Source: Myxococcales bacterium UBA1238
GTDB taxonomy: Bacteria > Myxococcota_A > Bradymonadia > UBA7976 > UBA1532
Assembly (NCBI GenBank): GCA_002309015.1
Contig: DBWM01000011.1
Location: 286-64,285 of the forward strand
Direction: 5' to 3'
DNA length: 64,000 nt
Shown here in pieces: positions 42,441 through 51,672 of the stretch; positions within the stretch are counted from its first letter, which is position 1; each line of letters starts with the position of its first letter. Under the pieces are notes generated by a model. The model ran no database searches. It worked only from the letters and a program-made list of their open reading frames with translations, and was not told the DNA's origin. The position numbers and the translations under genes were made by a program.

Positions 42441-43901
42441 TCAGTTCAATTTCAGTCTCTCGCACAGCGGAAGCAACTCCTCAATCTTTGCCACAATGCG
42501 CTTCTGCTCTGCAAGGGGCGGGAGAGGAATCAGAAATTCTGAGAGCTTACCAACTGAGAGAAAATTGAATGTAGTTTTGCCTGCTTTTTGGAGGATGGTT
42601 GCTTTTAATGTTTGAACAAACATGTAAATATAAAGAGGAAATATTACAGGCTTATATATTTCTTTTACGACAAGTGCATTGAATTGTTGATTAGTTGTAA
42701 GTGGTATTTTTGTATATGCGTATTCTCCAACTGAAGCAGTGCAGCATAGTAAGACTGTTTCAGGTGGTACGATTCTCTCTGTATTCTTTGATAATGCTTT
42801 ACGTGTAATAAATTTTTCTGTTTTTGATATAAATCTTCCCTGGCGATGCACATCGTCAATTGTAAACCACGGAATATCTCCATTCTCCCAAAATTCTGGA
42901 TTGCTTTTGAGTGGAGTAAATCCATTAATTATATTGAACACTTCTCCCAGCCGTACCCAAATCCACCCCTCCGGGATTTCGAATGGGATCTCCTCCTCGC
43001 TGATCTCTGGCAGTGCCTTTTCCTTCTTAATCTTCCCAGCCCGAATCAAGGCTTGTTTCTCGCGTTGAATCTCGCGATACAACTCCTCTGCGGTTCCTTC
43101 TTCAGCGCGTTGCTCGACAAGCTTCCCCTGAATCGCAAGTTGCAGAATGGATTTTTGCAAATCTCCCGGAAAACGCCTGTTGAATGCTTCAAGCCGAGTC
43201 CAGGCTTTTTCATAGCGATCGATCAGCGGCAGAATTTCCTCAATCTTCGCGACAATGCGTTTTTGCTCAGCAAGTGGGGGAAGAGGAATCAGAAAATGTT
43301 TGAGCTTTTCTGCTTTAATTCCTTTTGCGGTAGTTCCTGTGCAATTATCTGATAATTGTCCTTGAAATGAGGGAGAGAGTATAAAGTACATCAGCAAAGT
43401 GAGATCTATAGTGTTCTCCTCATATTGTTGAAATGTAATTATCCTTTGGCCACATGAGCTAATTTCTAAATCACATAGTGCAGCGTTTCCCATTGGAGCT
43501 TCGGTTGTAAAAAGTAGATCGCCCTTTTTGGTAATTCCTCTATTTTTTCTGCCCTCATATTCGGACAAAGAAATGTATTCCTTACGAGTGTAGTCCATAT
43601 ACCCATTCTTAATATTTGAAGCGGTAATAAGAAAAACTCCTTCAGATACTTTGGTAGGAGTTTTTCCTCTATAATCAATGAAGTTGACAATCTCATTTAG
43701 CCTCATCATCTTCCAAGAACTTGGAACCTCAAAATCCATTGAAGAATAATCTAATTCATGCTTACATGGGCCAAGTTTAGTAATATATGGCGTTAGCTTT
43801 AAGTGCAGCTCTTCTGCTGTCCCTTCTTCAGCGCGCTGTTCGACGAGTTTGCCCTGGATGGCGAGTTGGAGGATGCTGTTTTTCAAATCTTTGGGTGTCA
43901 T
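42441..43901 (-). CDS. hsdS: Type I restriction-modification specificity subunit HsdS
   Basis: 486 residues with the two-TRD layout: N-terminal conserved helix (SILQLAIQGKLVEQRAEEG), TRD1 about 45-200, conserved central PLPPLAEQKRIVAKIEE, a second SILQLAIQGKLVEQRAEEG, TRD2 about 290-450 and a terminal PLPPLAEQKRIVAKIEE. Both TRDs are AT-rich while the conserved parts have normal composition. The two conserved blocks are identical in protein but differ in DNA. Start overlaps the Fic stop as ATGA. Confidence 0.95.
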   Translation of the reverse strand: MTPKDLKNSILQLAIQGKLVEQRAEEGTAEELHLKLTPYITKLGPCKHELDYSSMDFEVPSSWKMMRLNEIVNFIDYRGKTPTKVSEGVFLITASNIKNGYMDYTRKEYISLSEYEGRKNRGITKKGDLLFTTEAPMGNAALCDLEISSCGQRIITFQQYEENTIDLTLLMYFILSPSFQGQLSDNCTGTTAKGIKAEKLKHFLIPLPPLAEQKRIVAKIEEILPLIDRYEKAWTRLEAFNRRFPGDLQKSILQLAIQGKLVEQRAEEGTAEELYREIQREKQALIRAGKIKKEKALPEISEEEIPFEIPEGWIWVRLGEVFNIINGFTPLKSNPEFWENGDIPWFTIDDVHRQGRFISKTEKFITRKALSKNTERIVPPETVLLCCTASVGEYAYTKIPLTTNQQFNALVVKEIYKPVIFPLYIYMFVQTLKATILQKAGKTTFNFLSVGKLSEFLIPLPPLAEQKRIVAKIEELLPLCERLKLN

Positions 43902-44536
43902 CGCGGTTGTTCGGGGGAAGAGAAGGCATCCTGGACGATGCGTTCGAGGTAGCCTTTTTTGGAGAGATCGCCGAGATCGTGAAAGACGGCGTTGTAGGCG
44001 ACGAGGGCGGCGCGCATGTAGACGCTGTTTTCTTCAAAGATTTCGCGGCGAATGGCGAGCTGCTGATCTTCTGCAAACTGGCAGCAAAAGGTGATGACCG
44101 TGCGGGTATTGCCTTCGCGAAAGGGATGGATCTTCCATAACGAAGCCATGTCGAAGCAAAAATGCTGTGCAAATTCGGTGGGTTGCATTTGATGCCAGGA
44201 TCTTTGGGTCATCTGTTGAAGGCAGGAGGTGACCTGCTCTGTGATCGTGTTGTGATCGGCATATTCGACCGAAAGACCGCCCAGGACGGGTTCTTCTTTT
44301 TCGATGTTGATGCGGCGGAATTCCCCGGCCCAGTCGTAGAGATCCTGAAAGAGATAGCGGTGCAGGCGTTTTAAGTGAGAGAGGTCATAACAGCCCGTCA
44401 AGGGATTTTCGGTCAGTTCCCGCAGGCGCAGAGAGGTGTAATCGGCTTCGATTTTGCGAATGAAATCAGGATCTTTGATGGATAATCGGTTCTTTAGAGT
44501 TCGTGTGTTGGGGTATACATAAGGATCCTGCATCAC
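43898..44536 (-). CDS. Fic-domain toxin (AMP transferase)
   Basis: 212 residues. The Fic motif is HPFREGNTR at residues 137-145, catalytic His137, with the EGN phosphate loop. The second Arg of the extended motif (GNxRxxR) is replaced by Ile (RTVI). It would AMPylate a target protein. The gene overlaps both the antitoxin upstream (4 bp) and hsdS downstream (4 bp), so the toxin pair is translated inside the restriction operon. Antitoxin partner is at 44533-44736. Confidence 0.9.
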   Translation of the reverse strand: MMQDPYVYPNTRTLKNRLSIKDPDFIRKIEADYTSLRLRELTENPLTGCYDLSHLKRLHRYLFQDLYDWAGEFRRINIEKEEPVLGGLSVEYADHNTITEQVTSCLQQMTQRSWHQMQPTEFAQHFCFDMASLWKIHPFREGNTRTVITFCCQFAEDQQLAIRREIFEENSVYMRAALVAYNAVFHDLGDLSKKGYLERIVQDAFSSPEQPR

Positions 44537-44736
44537 TGTGGGACCTTCATTTTGTATTTCTTATCCAATAAAGCTTTGATGTCGCTGGTGGTGAGCTTGC
44601 CGTCGATTTCCAGTTGGACGTAGCGTTTGAATTCATCGGAGGGCTCCAATCCATCGATGCGGATCATACCGAGGGCGTATTTCCATGCGCGTTCTTTGCC
44701 CGCGCGGTCGATGGGGTTGGATATGTAGTCGTTCAT
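44533..44736 (-). CDS. VbhA-like antitoxin of the Fic toxin, altered inhibitory motif
   Basis: 67 residues. Layout matches VbhA: a helix, GLEPSDEF, then a second half ELDGKLTTSDIKALL-like (EIDGKLTTSDIKALLDKKY). In the family the inhibitory motif is (S/T)xxxE(G/N); here the aligned residues are Met24, Asp28 and Gly29, so Ser becomes Met and Glu becomes Asp. The family assignment rests on context and the GLEPS/TTSDIK parts. Start overlaps nothing; stop overlaps the Fic start. Confidence 0.82.
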   Translation of the reverse strand: MNDYISNPIDRAGKERAWKYALGMIRIDGLEPSDEFKRYVQLEIDGKLTTSDIKALLDKKYKMKVPQ

Positions 44737-44824
44737 GCATGCTCCTCAAAAAGCCGATCAAAGCCCGCAGAATGCCACAAAAAAGGCCAAAAATCCAGCA
44801 AGAAGGGCGAGTTGCAGCTGGGGT

Positions 44825-45853
44825 TTATTCCCTGGAATGCGAAGGTTTTTGGGCAGTGAATGCCTTTAGAGCTTTGTCAAAATCCGATTCGATGGGTTGG
44901 GTGCGGTTGAAAATATCGTATTCGCGGGCGGCTTTCTCCTGGGCGGATTTTTGAGAGACGCGACCGTTGTCTTTTAAAATCTGATATTGTCTAAACTCCA
45001 AAAAGGCGTTCACGCTCTGTTCAAGTTCAGCCATGGTAAAGGTATTCTCGCGTTCAATCAGATCTTCGATATAATCAAAATAGCCTGTGACGGCGCGCTC
45101 AAGCTGGCGGATTTGGCTTTCGTTGAGATAGTTCTTTGCGATCATCACATTGGATTTCAAAATTCGGCCATCGGGCGCATTTTTCCATGTGGTGAGCCCC
45201 ATGTGTTCTTTGGTGTGATCGGCGTTTTGATAGACGATTTCGGCGGCGGTATGTTGGGTGATGGCATAGTGAAATTTGTTTTGAATGGTGGCGTAAAAAT
45301 GGCTGGCGAGTTCGGAATCCCGTGTATAGTCGATGCTGCATTCGGCAAAAATGTCGGTGATTTGCTGCCAGATGCGCCGTTCACTGGCGCGGATAGAGCG
45401 GACGCGCTCGAGGAGTTCCCGGAAGTAATCTTTACCAAAAGCCGTCTTGCCCTGCTTTAAACGGTCGTCATCGAGGACAAATCCTTTTTTGATAAAGTCT
45501 TTGAGGATGCCGGTGGCCCAAATTCGAAACTGGGTGGCTTTTTTGGAATTGACGCGGTAGCCCACAGAAATGATCGCGTCGAGGTTATAAAACTCCGCGT
45601 TTCTTTTGACTTTTCGCGTGCCTTCGTTTTGAACAGTTTCCATTTTGGAAACAGTTGCGTCGCGGCAGAGCTCTCCTTCGTCGTAGATATTGGCCAGATG
45701 TTTGGAAATCGCCGGCACCTGAACCCCAAAAAGCTCCGCCATCGCTTTTTGAGTCAGCCAGACGGTTTCATCCCGGATGTAAGCGCTGATGCTGACTGCG
45801 CCATCTTCTGAGCGATAAAGCATCAGATTCATTTGCTTTTCAAAATTGCTCAT
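44825..45853 (-). CDS. RhuM-family protein
   Basis: 342 residues. The N-terminal half is the RhuM type: ISAYIRDETVWLTQKAMAELF, VPAISKHLANIYDEGEL, EFYNLDAIISVGYRVNSKKATQFRIWAT. A C-terminal Fic-unrelated helical half follows, with TAAEIVYQNADHTKEHMGL and LNESQIRQLERAVTGY. RhuM proteins commonly sit in type I restriction loci; their action is not established. 13 bp after hsdM on the same strand. Confidence 0.9.
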   Translation of the reverse strand: MSNFEKQMNLMLYRSEDGAVSISAYIRDETVWLTQKAMAELFGVQVPAISKHLANIYDEGELCRDATVSKMETVQNEGTRKVKRNAEFYNLDAIISVGYRVNSKKATQFRIWATGILKDFIKKGFVLDDDRLKQGKTAFGKDYFRELLERVRSIRASERRIWQQITDIFAECSIDYTRDSELASHFYATIQNKFHYAITQHTAAEIVYQNADHTKEHMGLTTWKNAPDGRILKSNVMIAKNYLNESQIRQLERAVTGYFDYIEDLIERENTFTMAELEQSVNAFLEFRQYQILKDNGRVSQKSAQEKAAREYDIFNRTQPIESDFDKALKAFTAQKPSHSRE

Positions 45854-45866
45854 CGGTCCTCTTCCA

Positions 45867-47372
45867 TCATCCTTCGCGTCCCCCGAGTTTCCCTAGGATT
45901 TCGTCCAAAACGCGGTCGATTTCGGCGTTGAGGGAGGCGCGTTCTTCCTGGTAGCGCTGAATGAGGTCCATCGGCGCCAGAATTTCTTCTTCTTCGTGAG
46001 GGAAGCCGCATTGATCGAGGTTGTACCCCAAATCTCCGGAGAGCTCGGCGGCGGTGTAGCGTTTGGCTTTGGGGAAGCCGTCGAGCGAGATCTCTTCGCG
46101 GCGGTGCCACCATTCGATGACAGGGGCAAAATGCTCGGGCTTCATCGGCTTTGTTTTTGAGAAATGCTTATAGCCTTCGGGCATATCGAGGCGATAGAAC
46201 CAGGTGTTTTGGGTGGGGCCGGTGCGGTCAAAGAACAAGATGTTGGTCGTGATCGAGGTATAGGGCGAAAAGACGCTGCCGGGCAGGCGGATGATCGTAT
46301 GAAGGTTAAATTCAGAGAGGAGTTTTTTCTTGAGATTGATCTTGGCGTTGTCTGTCCCAAAGAGAAAGCCGTCAGGCAAAATGACAGCGGCGCGGCCGTT
46401 CGGTTTTAAGCGATACATGATGACGGCCATGAAGAGATCGGCGGTTTCAGAGCTTGCGAGATCAGAGGGGAAATGATTTTTGACGTCTGATTTTTCGCTG
46501 CCACCGTAGGGTGGATTCATCAAAATGACATCGAACTGATCGCGCTCGTTGTAATCGAGGACGTCAGAGAGCAGGCTGTTTTGATGGAAAATCTGCGGGT
46601 GATCGACGTCGTGCAGGAGCATGTTGGTGATGCAAAGCATGTATGGGAATTGCTTCTTTTCGAAGCCATAAATCGAGCAGCCAAAGGCTTCGCGGTCTTT
46701 TGCGGTTTTGAGCGAAGGTTCGAGGGCTTTTAGCCAGCTCGTCAAAAAGCCGCCGGTGCCGCAGGCAAAATCGGCCATCTTTTCGCCCACTTTGGGTTCG
46801 ATCATCTTCGCCATAAAATCGGTGACTGCGCGCGGTGTATAGAATTCCCCCGATGATCCGGCGCTTTGGAGCTCCTTTAAGATCGTCTCATAGATTTCAC
46901 CGAATGCATGGCTCTCCTCTGTGTCATTTAAGTCGAGTTCGTCAATGATATTCAGGAGTTGGCGCATGAGTACGCCATCTTTCATGTAGTTGTTGGCGTC
47001 TGCAAACACGCTTTTCACGATCGCTTTTTGAATGGGCGTCTCGCGATCGACGGGCAGATTTTTTAAGGTCGGAAACAGGTGGTTGTTGACGAACTCTAAG
47101 AGCGCTTCTCCGGTTTTGGCCTTGCCGTCGCTGTTCTGAGCCCAGTTTTTCCATTGGCATTCTTCGGGGATGATCGATTGATAAGAATTTTGATAAGAAA
47201 AGAGATCATCCCCGCTCAGATCAGCCATCATCCAGTTTTGCTCCTGGCTATCGTAGACCTTTAAAAAGAGCATCCAGGCGATCTGTTCGATGCGTTGCGC
47301 GTCTCCGTTGATGCCGGCGTCGTTGCGCATGACGTCGCGGACGCGCTTTACAAAAGAACCTAACTGACTCAT
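45867..47372 (-). CDS. hsdM: Type I restriction-modification methyltransferase HsdM
   Basis: 501 residues, N6-adenine methyltransferase. The SAM motif is MADFACGTGGFL (about residues 201-212) and the catalytic motif NPPY in DVILMNPPYGG (about residue 287). The N-terminal HsdM domain (LGSFVKRVRDVMRNDAGIN) is intact, as is the usual EFYTPRAVTDFM. Its start overlaps the hsdR stop, so translation is coupled. Confidence 0.97.
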   Translation of the reverse strand: MSQLGSFVKRVRDVMRNDAGINGDAQRIEQIAWMLFLKVYDSQEQNWMMADLSGDDLFSYQNSYQSIIPEECQWKNWAQNSDGKAKTGEALLEFVNNHLFPTLKNLPVDRETPIQKAIVKSVFADANNYMKDGVLMRQLLNIIDELDLNDTEESHAFGEIYETILKELQSAGSSGEFYTPRAVTDFMAKMIEPKVGEKMADFACGTGGFLTSWLKALEPSLKTAKDREAFGCSIYGFEKKQFPYMLCITNMLLHDVDHPQIFHQNSLLSDVLDYNERDQFDVILMNPPYGGSEKSDVKNHFPSDLASSETADLFMAVIMYRLKPNGRAAVILPDGFLFGTDNAKINLKKKLLSEFNLHTIIRLPGSVFSPYTSITTNILFFDRTGPTQNTWFYRLDMPEGYKHFSKTKPMKPEHFAPVIEWWHRREEISLDGFPKAKRYTAAELSGDLGYNLDQCGFPHEEEEILAPMDLIQRYQEERASLNAEIDRVLDEILGKLGGREG

Positions 47373-49699
47373 TCAAACACCTCGTCGTAGAGAGCCGCTT
47401 CGAGCTCTGAAATCGCCTGTTTATATCCCGCAGGGCCGTTAAAATAGCCCGCAATTTTGGCGGGTTTACCATATTTTTGAAACTCTGGAAGCTGAAGCAC
47501 CTTGCCCGAGCGCAATTCGCCTGCGCCGTGATCGGCATATTGATCGAGCAGGAGTTCCAGAATGCTGCGGGCTTCGCCTTTGTATTTGTTTAAAAAATCG
47601 CGCTTTTTCACATGATTTGCGCGCTCTTTGCGCGTGAGCGGCTTTTGGTCGTAGGCGATGTGACAAACAAAGTCGAAGTCATCCACATCTTCAAGCTGCT
47701 GGTCTCTTTTTAACTGATCCAGATCGATGCCCTGAAGCCTGAGCATTTCCTTGATGCGACCGGAGTTCGGCGATTTACGCCATTCGCGGATAAAGGCACT
47801 GAGAGAGGCATAATGCCCAAGCAGGCTCGCTTTGGTGTAATCGACGATGTCTTCCTGACGAAGGAGCTTGCCCTCTGTGTCATAAACCGAGACCACACGG
47901 TGGATCACGTAAACCCTGCAGCCGTCTGCGGTCACATAGGGCTTGTAGCGGGGCTCTTTTTCCTCTTCATCGCCGGCATCGTTTTCATCGGACTCCGTTT
48001 CAGACGCTTGCTTTTCTTTCACTTCAAACTGATCGTCGATTTCGATCGGTCCATCCCATTCAGGATCCACAAAAAGCCGCGTGACGCCTCGAAAATCCAT
48101 CACGGTAAACGAAAGCTTGCCGTCAGCTTCCCGAATCCGCGTCCCGCGCCCGATGATCTGTTTAAACTCGGTCATCGAATTCAGGCATTCATCGAGGACG
48201 ATCAGCCTGGTCATCTTGCAATCGGCCCCGGTCGAAAGGAGCTTTGAGGTTGTGACGATGACGGGATATTTCGCGGCGACCGAAATGAAATAGTCGAGTT
48301 TGCCCTTGCCATATTCGTCGCTGCCGGTGATGCGCACCACATAATCCTCGTGCTTGTGCATCATGTCTTCGTTGCATCGGGCGAGCGCATCTCGCATGCG
48401 GAGGGCTGCTTCCTCGGTGGGGCAAAAGACGATCGTCTTCGCCATGCGGTCGGTCTGCTTCAAAAAATCGGTGATCTTCTGCGCAACTTCGCGCGTGCGA
48501 TCCTCGAGGACGATGTTGTAGTCGTAATCGCTGTTGTTATAGATGCGGTCTTCGATTTCGTGCCCGTTGGCGTCGAGTTGTCCCTTGGTGGGCCGCCATT
48601 CGTCGCCGACGTTGGTTTTAAAGCTGATCACCTTAAAGGGCGCCAAAAAGCCGTCATCGATGCCGTTGTTGAGGCTGTAGCTGTAGATGGGCTCCCCAAA
48701 ATAGTTGATGTTTGAAGTGTATCTGGTCTCCTTGGGCGTCGCGGTCATGCCGATTTGAGTCGCACCCGAAAAATATTCGAGGATTTGGCGCCAGGTGCTG
48801 TCCTCTTTGGCCGATCCGCGATGGCATTCGTCGACGATGATGAGGTCAAAGAAGTCGGGTCTGAAATATTTCTTGTAATGCTCCTCGCCGGATTCGCCCA
48901 TGAGCTGCTGATAGAGCGCAAAATAGACCTGGTACGAAGTGAGTTCGGAACGCTTATCCTTTTGAAAATTGATTTTGTGGATGACCTTTTCGAGCGGCGC
49001 AAAATCCTGCTGGATCGACTGATCGACCAGAATATTCCGATCGGCTAAGTATAGGATTTTCTGTTTGATTTCGCTTTTGAGCAGGCGATAGACGATTTGA
49101 AACGCCGTATAGGTTTTGCCGGTCCCCGTCGCCATCACCAAAAGCAAACGCTGCTGTCCCCGCGCGATCGCATCTACGGTGCGGTTGATCGCGATGCGCT
49201 GATAATAACGCGGGGGATATGTGCTTTGGCTGCTGTAGTAGGGCTGCGCGCGAAGCTTCTGCTGCAATTCCGTGGGATTCTCTGCAGAGTTGATGCGCCC
49301 CTGGAGCTCTTCGGGTGTTGGAAACTGATCGAGCGGAATCTCGCGCTCCTTGCCGGTCAAAAAGTCATGTTCCACAAAGCATTCGCCGTTCGAGCTGTAA
49401 GCAAAGTACAGATCGAGCATTTTCGCGTAAGCGATCGCCTGCTGCAGGCCCTCTGAGGGAGCATACCGGTTGGATTTGGCTTCAACCACCGCCACAGAAT
49501 AGTTCGGACGCAAAAAGAGTAAGTAATCCGCGCGCTTAGGCGCCGATCGGCTCGCCAGGTTGCCCCGCAGATTCACCTTTCCGTCGGTCAGCCGCGCCTC
49601 CATTTGGATTTGAAGACGCGGATCCCACGATCGCTCGATTGCGGGCGTAATATAAAGCCGTTTGATGTCTTCTTCGCTGTGCAGGCTCAAATCACTCAT
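47369..49699 (-). CDS. hsdR: Type I restriction endonuclease subunit HsdR
   Basis: About 776 residues. The nuclease domain has PKRADYLLFL followed by VAVVEAKSN (PD-ExK-type motif). The helicase part has MATGTGKTYTAF (Walker A), IIVDECHRGS (DECH box), GMTATP, and the C-terminal motif VI region (IGRGTRIREADGK). ATG 49699 is chosen because GGAGAGG lies upstream; the longer frame reaches 49753. EcoEI/EcoR124-type helicase-nuclease. It is the first gene of the island, with 144 bp between it and the divergent response regulator. Confidence 0.95.
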   Translation of the reverse strand: MSDLSLHSEEDIKRLYITPAIERSWDPRLQIQMEARLTDGKVNLRGNLASRSAPKRADYLLFLRPNYSVAVVEAKSNRYAPSEGLQQAIAYAKMLDLYFAYSSNGECFVEHDFLTGKEREIPLDQFPTPEELQGRINSAENPTELQQKLRAQPYYSSQSTYPPRYYQRIAINRTVDAIARGQQRLLLVMATGTGKTYTAFQIVYRLLKSEIKQKILYLADRNILVDQSIQQDFAPLEKVIHKINFQKDKRSELTSYQVYFALYQQLMGESGEEHYKKYFRPDFFDLIIVDECHRGSAKEDSTWRQILEYFSGATQIGMTATPKETRYTSNINYFGEPIYSYSLNNGIDDGFLAPFKVISFKTNVGDEWRPTKGQLDANGHEIEDRIYNNSDYDYNIVLEDRTREVAQKITDFLKQTDRMAKTIVFCPTEEAALRMRDALARCNEDMMHKHEDYVVRITGSDEYGKGKLDYFISVAAKYPVIVTTSKLLSTGADCKMTRLIVLDECLNSMTEFKQIIGRGTRIREADGKLSFTVMDFRGVTRLFVDPEWDGPIEIDDQFEVKEKQASETESDENDAGDEEEKEPRYKPYVTADGCRVYVIHRVVSVYDTEGKLLRQEDIVDYTKASLLGHYASLSAFIREWRKSPNSGRIKEMLRLQGIDLDQLKRDQQLEDVDDFDFVCHIAYDQKPLTRKERANHVKKRDFLNKYKGEARSILELLLDQYADHGAGELRSGKVLQLPEFQKYGKPAKIAGYFNGPAGYKQAISELEAALYDEVFE

Positions 49700-49843
49700 C
49701 AAAAGCGCCTCTCCGGATGCCTGAATCGAGCATGCCCGATTCAAAGGGGGCAATCAAGAAGGGGTGTTTCCAATCCCCCAGCCGTCACCTCACTCCATCT
49801 CGAACCTCTTGCCAAAGCTCTCAGATCCGTTTACTGCATAGCT

Positions 49844-50518
49844 ATGACGAGGATTTTGCTGATCGACGACGAGCCGGCCATCACTGAAAGTCTTGAATAT
49901 GCGCTGTTGCGCGAGGGCTTTGAGGCGCAGTCTGTGGCCAATCTGGCGGAAGCGGATCTTGCGCTCTCGAACCATCATTTTGATTTGGCAATTCTGGACT
50001 TAGGGCTTCCCGACGGTTACGGTCTGGATTGGCTTGGGCGGCTGCGTCAGACGTCCAATGTGCCGGTGATCATCCTTTCGAGTCACGACGATGCGCGCGA
50101 GCATGTGGCGGGCCTTGAGATGGGGGCCGACGACTACGTGGACAAGCCTTTTTCGCTGCGCGAGATGGTGGCGAGGGTGCGCGCGGTGCTGCGCCGTGTG
50201 GGAGAGCCGCCGGTTTCAAATGAGTCTCAGCTTCGGATCGATCATGATGCGCGCCAGGCGTTTGCGGGATCGCAGTTGTTGCATCTGTCGCGCACGGAGT
50301 TCGATTTGCTGGCGACGTTGTGGTCTCATGCGGGCCATGTGCTCGATCGCGAATCGCTGTTGTCGCTGGTTTGGGGCCCCGACATCGCGGTGACCGAGCG
50401 GACCATCGACGTGCATGTGAAGTCGCTGCGCAAAAAACTGGCGGCGGCGGGCATGAAGGGCGACGTGATCGAGACCGTGCGCGGCGTGGGCTATCGATGC
50501 ATGCGAGGCGCTGATTGA
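49844..50518 (+). CDS. OmpR/PhoB-type response regulator (CreB-like)
   Basis: 224 residues. Receiver domain with Asp8/Asp9, phospho-acceptor Asp52 in ILDLGLPDG, and VDKPFS (Lys). A winged-helix DNA-binding domain follows with LRKKLAAAG and GVGYRC. ATG 49844 is chosen because the receiver begins there; the frame's upstream part is not protein-like. The stop overlaps the start of the sensor kinase, so they form one two-component unit. Confidence 0.93.
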   Translation: MTRILLIDDEPAITESLEYALLREGFEAQSVANLAEADLALSNHHFDLAILDLGLPDGYGLDWLGRLRQTSNVPVIILSSHDDAREHVAGLEMGADDYVDKPFSLREMVARVRAVLRRVGEPPVSNESQLRIDHDARQAFAGSQLLHLSRTEFDLLATLWSHAGHVLDRESLLSLVWGPDIAVTERTIDVHVKSLRKKLAAAGMKGDVIETVRGVGYRCMRGAD

Positions 50519-51654
50519 CTGAAGATTTTGTGGTCGCATCGGGCGAGGCCGTCCTGCTTTTGGGCGGTCTGCTGGTCGTTTTCGTACTCTTATGGATCGC
50601 GAGCCGTCTCTGTTATGCGGTGCGCCACGGCTTTTCAATCCGTTTTCTGCTGTTTCTGGCGATCCTGGGCACGACCCTGCTGACCACCGGCCTGATGGGC
50701 ATGTGGGCGGTCAATCGCGTGCAGGCTTTGGGGCTCGAACATCGGAATGCGTTCGTCGATCTGGTGCGCGGATTCGGTCCTAAGTCTGCGTTTTTGTTCT
50801 GTATTCTGCTGGTCTCCGCGTTGGCGGCCGCCTTGCTTCTGGGGCGCAGTCTGGCCCGTCCCATCGAGAGTCTCGCGCATTCTGCAGAGGAGATCGCTGC
50901 CGGAAAACGTCACGCCGTCCTGCCGCCTCCCGTCGGTCGCGAGGTTCGCCGCCTGACCCAGGCGTTTGAATCGATGCGCCGCTCCCTCGAGGATCGCCAT
51001 CAAATCGAGCAGTTTGTTGCAGATTTATCTCACGAGCTCAAGAATCCGGTTTCGGCCATCCGCGCTTCGACCGAGGCCCTGATGGAGGGCGCCGCGAGCG
51101 AACCCCAGATGCGGGAACGCTTTTTGTCGCGGATCGACGAGGCTTCTGCGCGTCTGGAGCTGCTGTTGCAGGATTTGCTGGCGCTGGCGCGTCTGGAGGC
51201 GCGGGGGATAGAGCCTGACGGCGAGATGGTGCAGCTGGATGAACTGGCGCGCGATGCGATCAAAAACTGTTCCGCAACGATTGAATCAAAAAGGATTGAT
51301 TTTAAAGAAGATTTTGAGCACGTGCGGATCCGTGGTGATGCGCGCTGGCTGCGGCGGGCCATCGACAATTTGCTCTCCAATGCCCTGCGTTACAGTCCCG
51401 AGGGGGGGAGGATCGATTGCCGCTTGTCTCTGGATCGCGAGGAGGCGGTTTTTCGGATTCAGGATCAGGGACCTGGCGTGCATCCGGCGTTAAAGCCAAA
51501 GATTTTTGAGCGCTTTGTGACCGATCGCGCCCATGCGGGGGGAACGGGGCTGGGGCTTGCGATCGTGCGTAGCGTAGCCGAGCATCACGGCGGATCGGCG
51601 AGGCTCATCGATCAGGAAAAGGGCGCCTGCTTTGAGATGCGTTTGCGCGCATAA
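50515..51654 (+). CDS. Membrane sensor histidine kinase (CreC-like)
   Basis: 379 residues. Two hydrophobic segments (about residues 12-30 and 90-115) enclose a small extracytoplasmic loop, followed by HAMP (RPIESLAHSAEEIAAGK), HisKA with LSHELKNPVSAI (about 173-184), and HATPase_c with NALRYS, DQGPGV and GGTGLGLAIV. Start is TTG 50515, which overlaps the regulator's stop (TTGA). Stimulus unknown. Confidence 0.93.
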   Translation: MTEDFVVASGEAVLLLGGLLVVFVLLWIASRLCYAVRHGFSIRFLLFLAILGTTLLTTGLMGMWAVNRVQALGLEHRNAFVDLVRGFGPKSAFLFCILLVSALAAALLLGRSLARPIESLAHSAEEIAAGKRHAVLPPPVGREVRRLTQAFESMRRSLEDRHQIEQFVADLSHELKNPVSAIRASTEALMEGAASEPQMRERFLSRIDEASARLELLLQDLLALARLEARGIEPDGEMVQLDELARDAIKNCSATIESKRIDFKEDFEHVRIRGDARWLRRAIDNLLSNALRYSPEGGRIDCRLSLDREEAVFRIQDQGPGVHPALKPKIFERFVTDRAHAGGTGLGLAIVRSVAEHHGGSARLIDQEKGACFEMRLRA

Positions 51655-51672
51655 CCTGCTGATTTCAAAGAA

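Noticed and set aside
38933..49753. Prophage or integrative element
   Set aside because: No integrase, structural phage gene, tRNA or attachment repeat was found at the borders.
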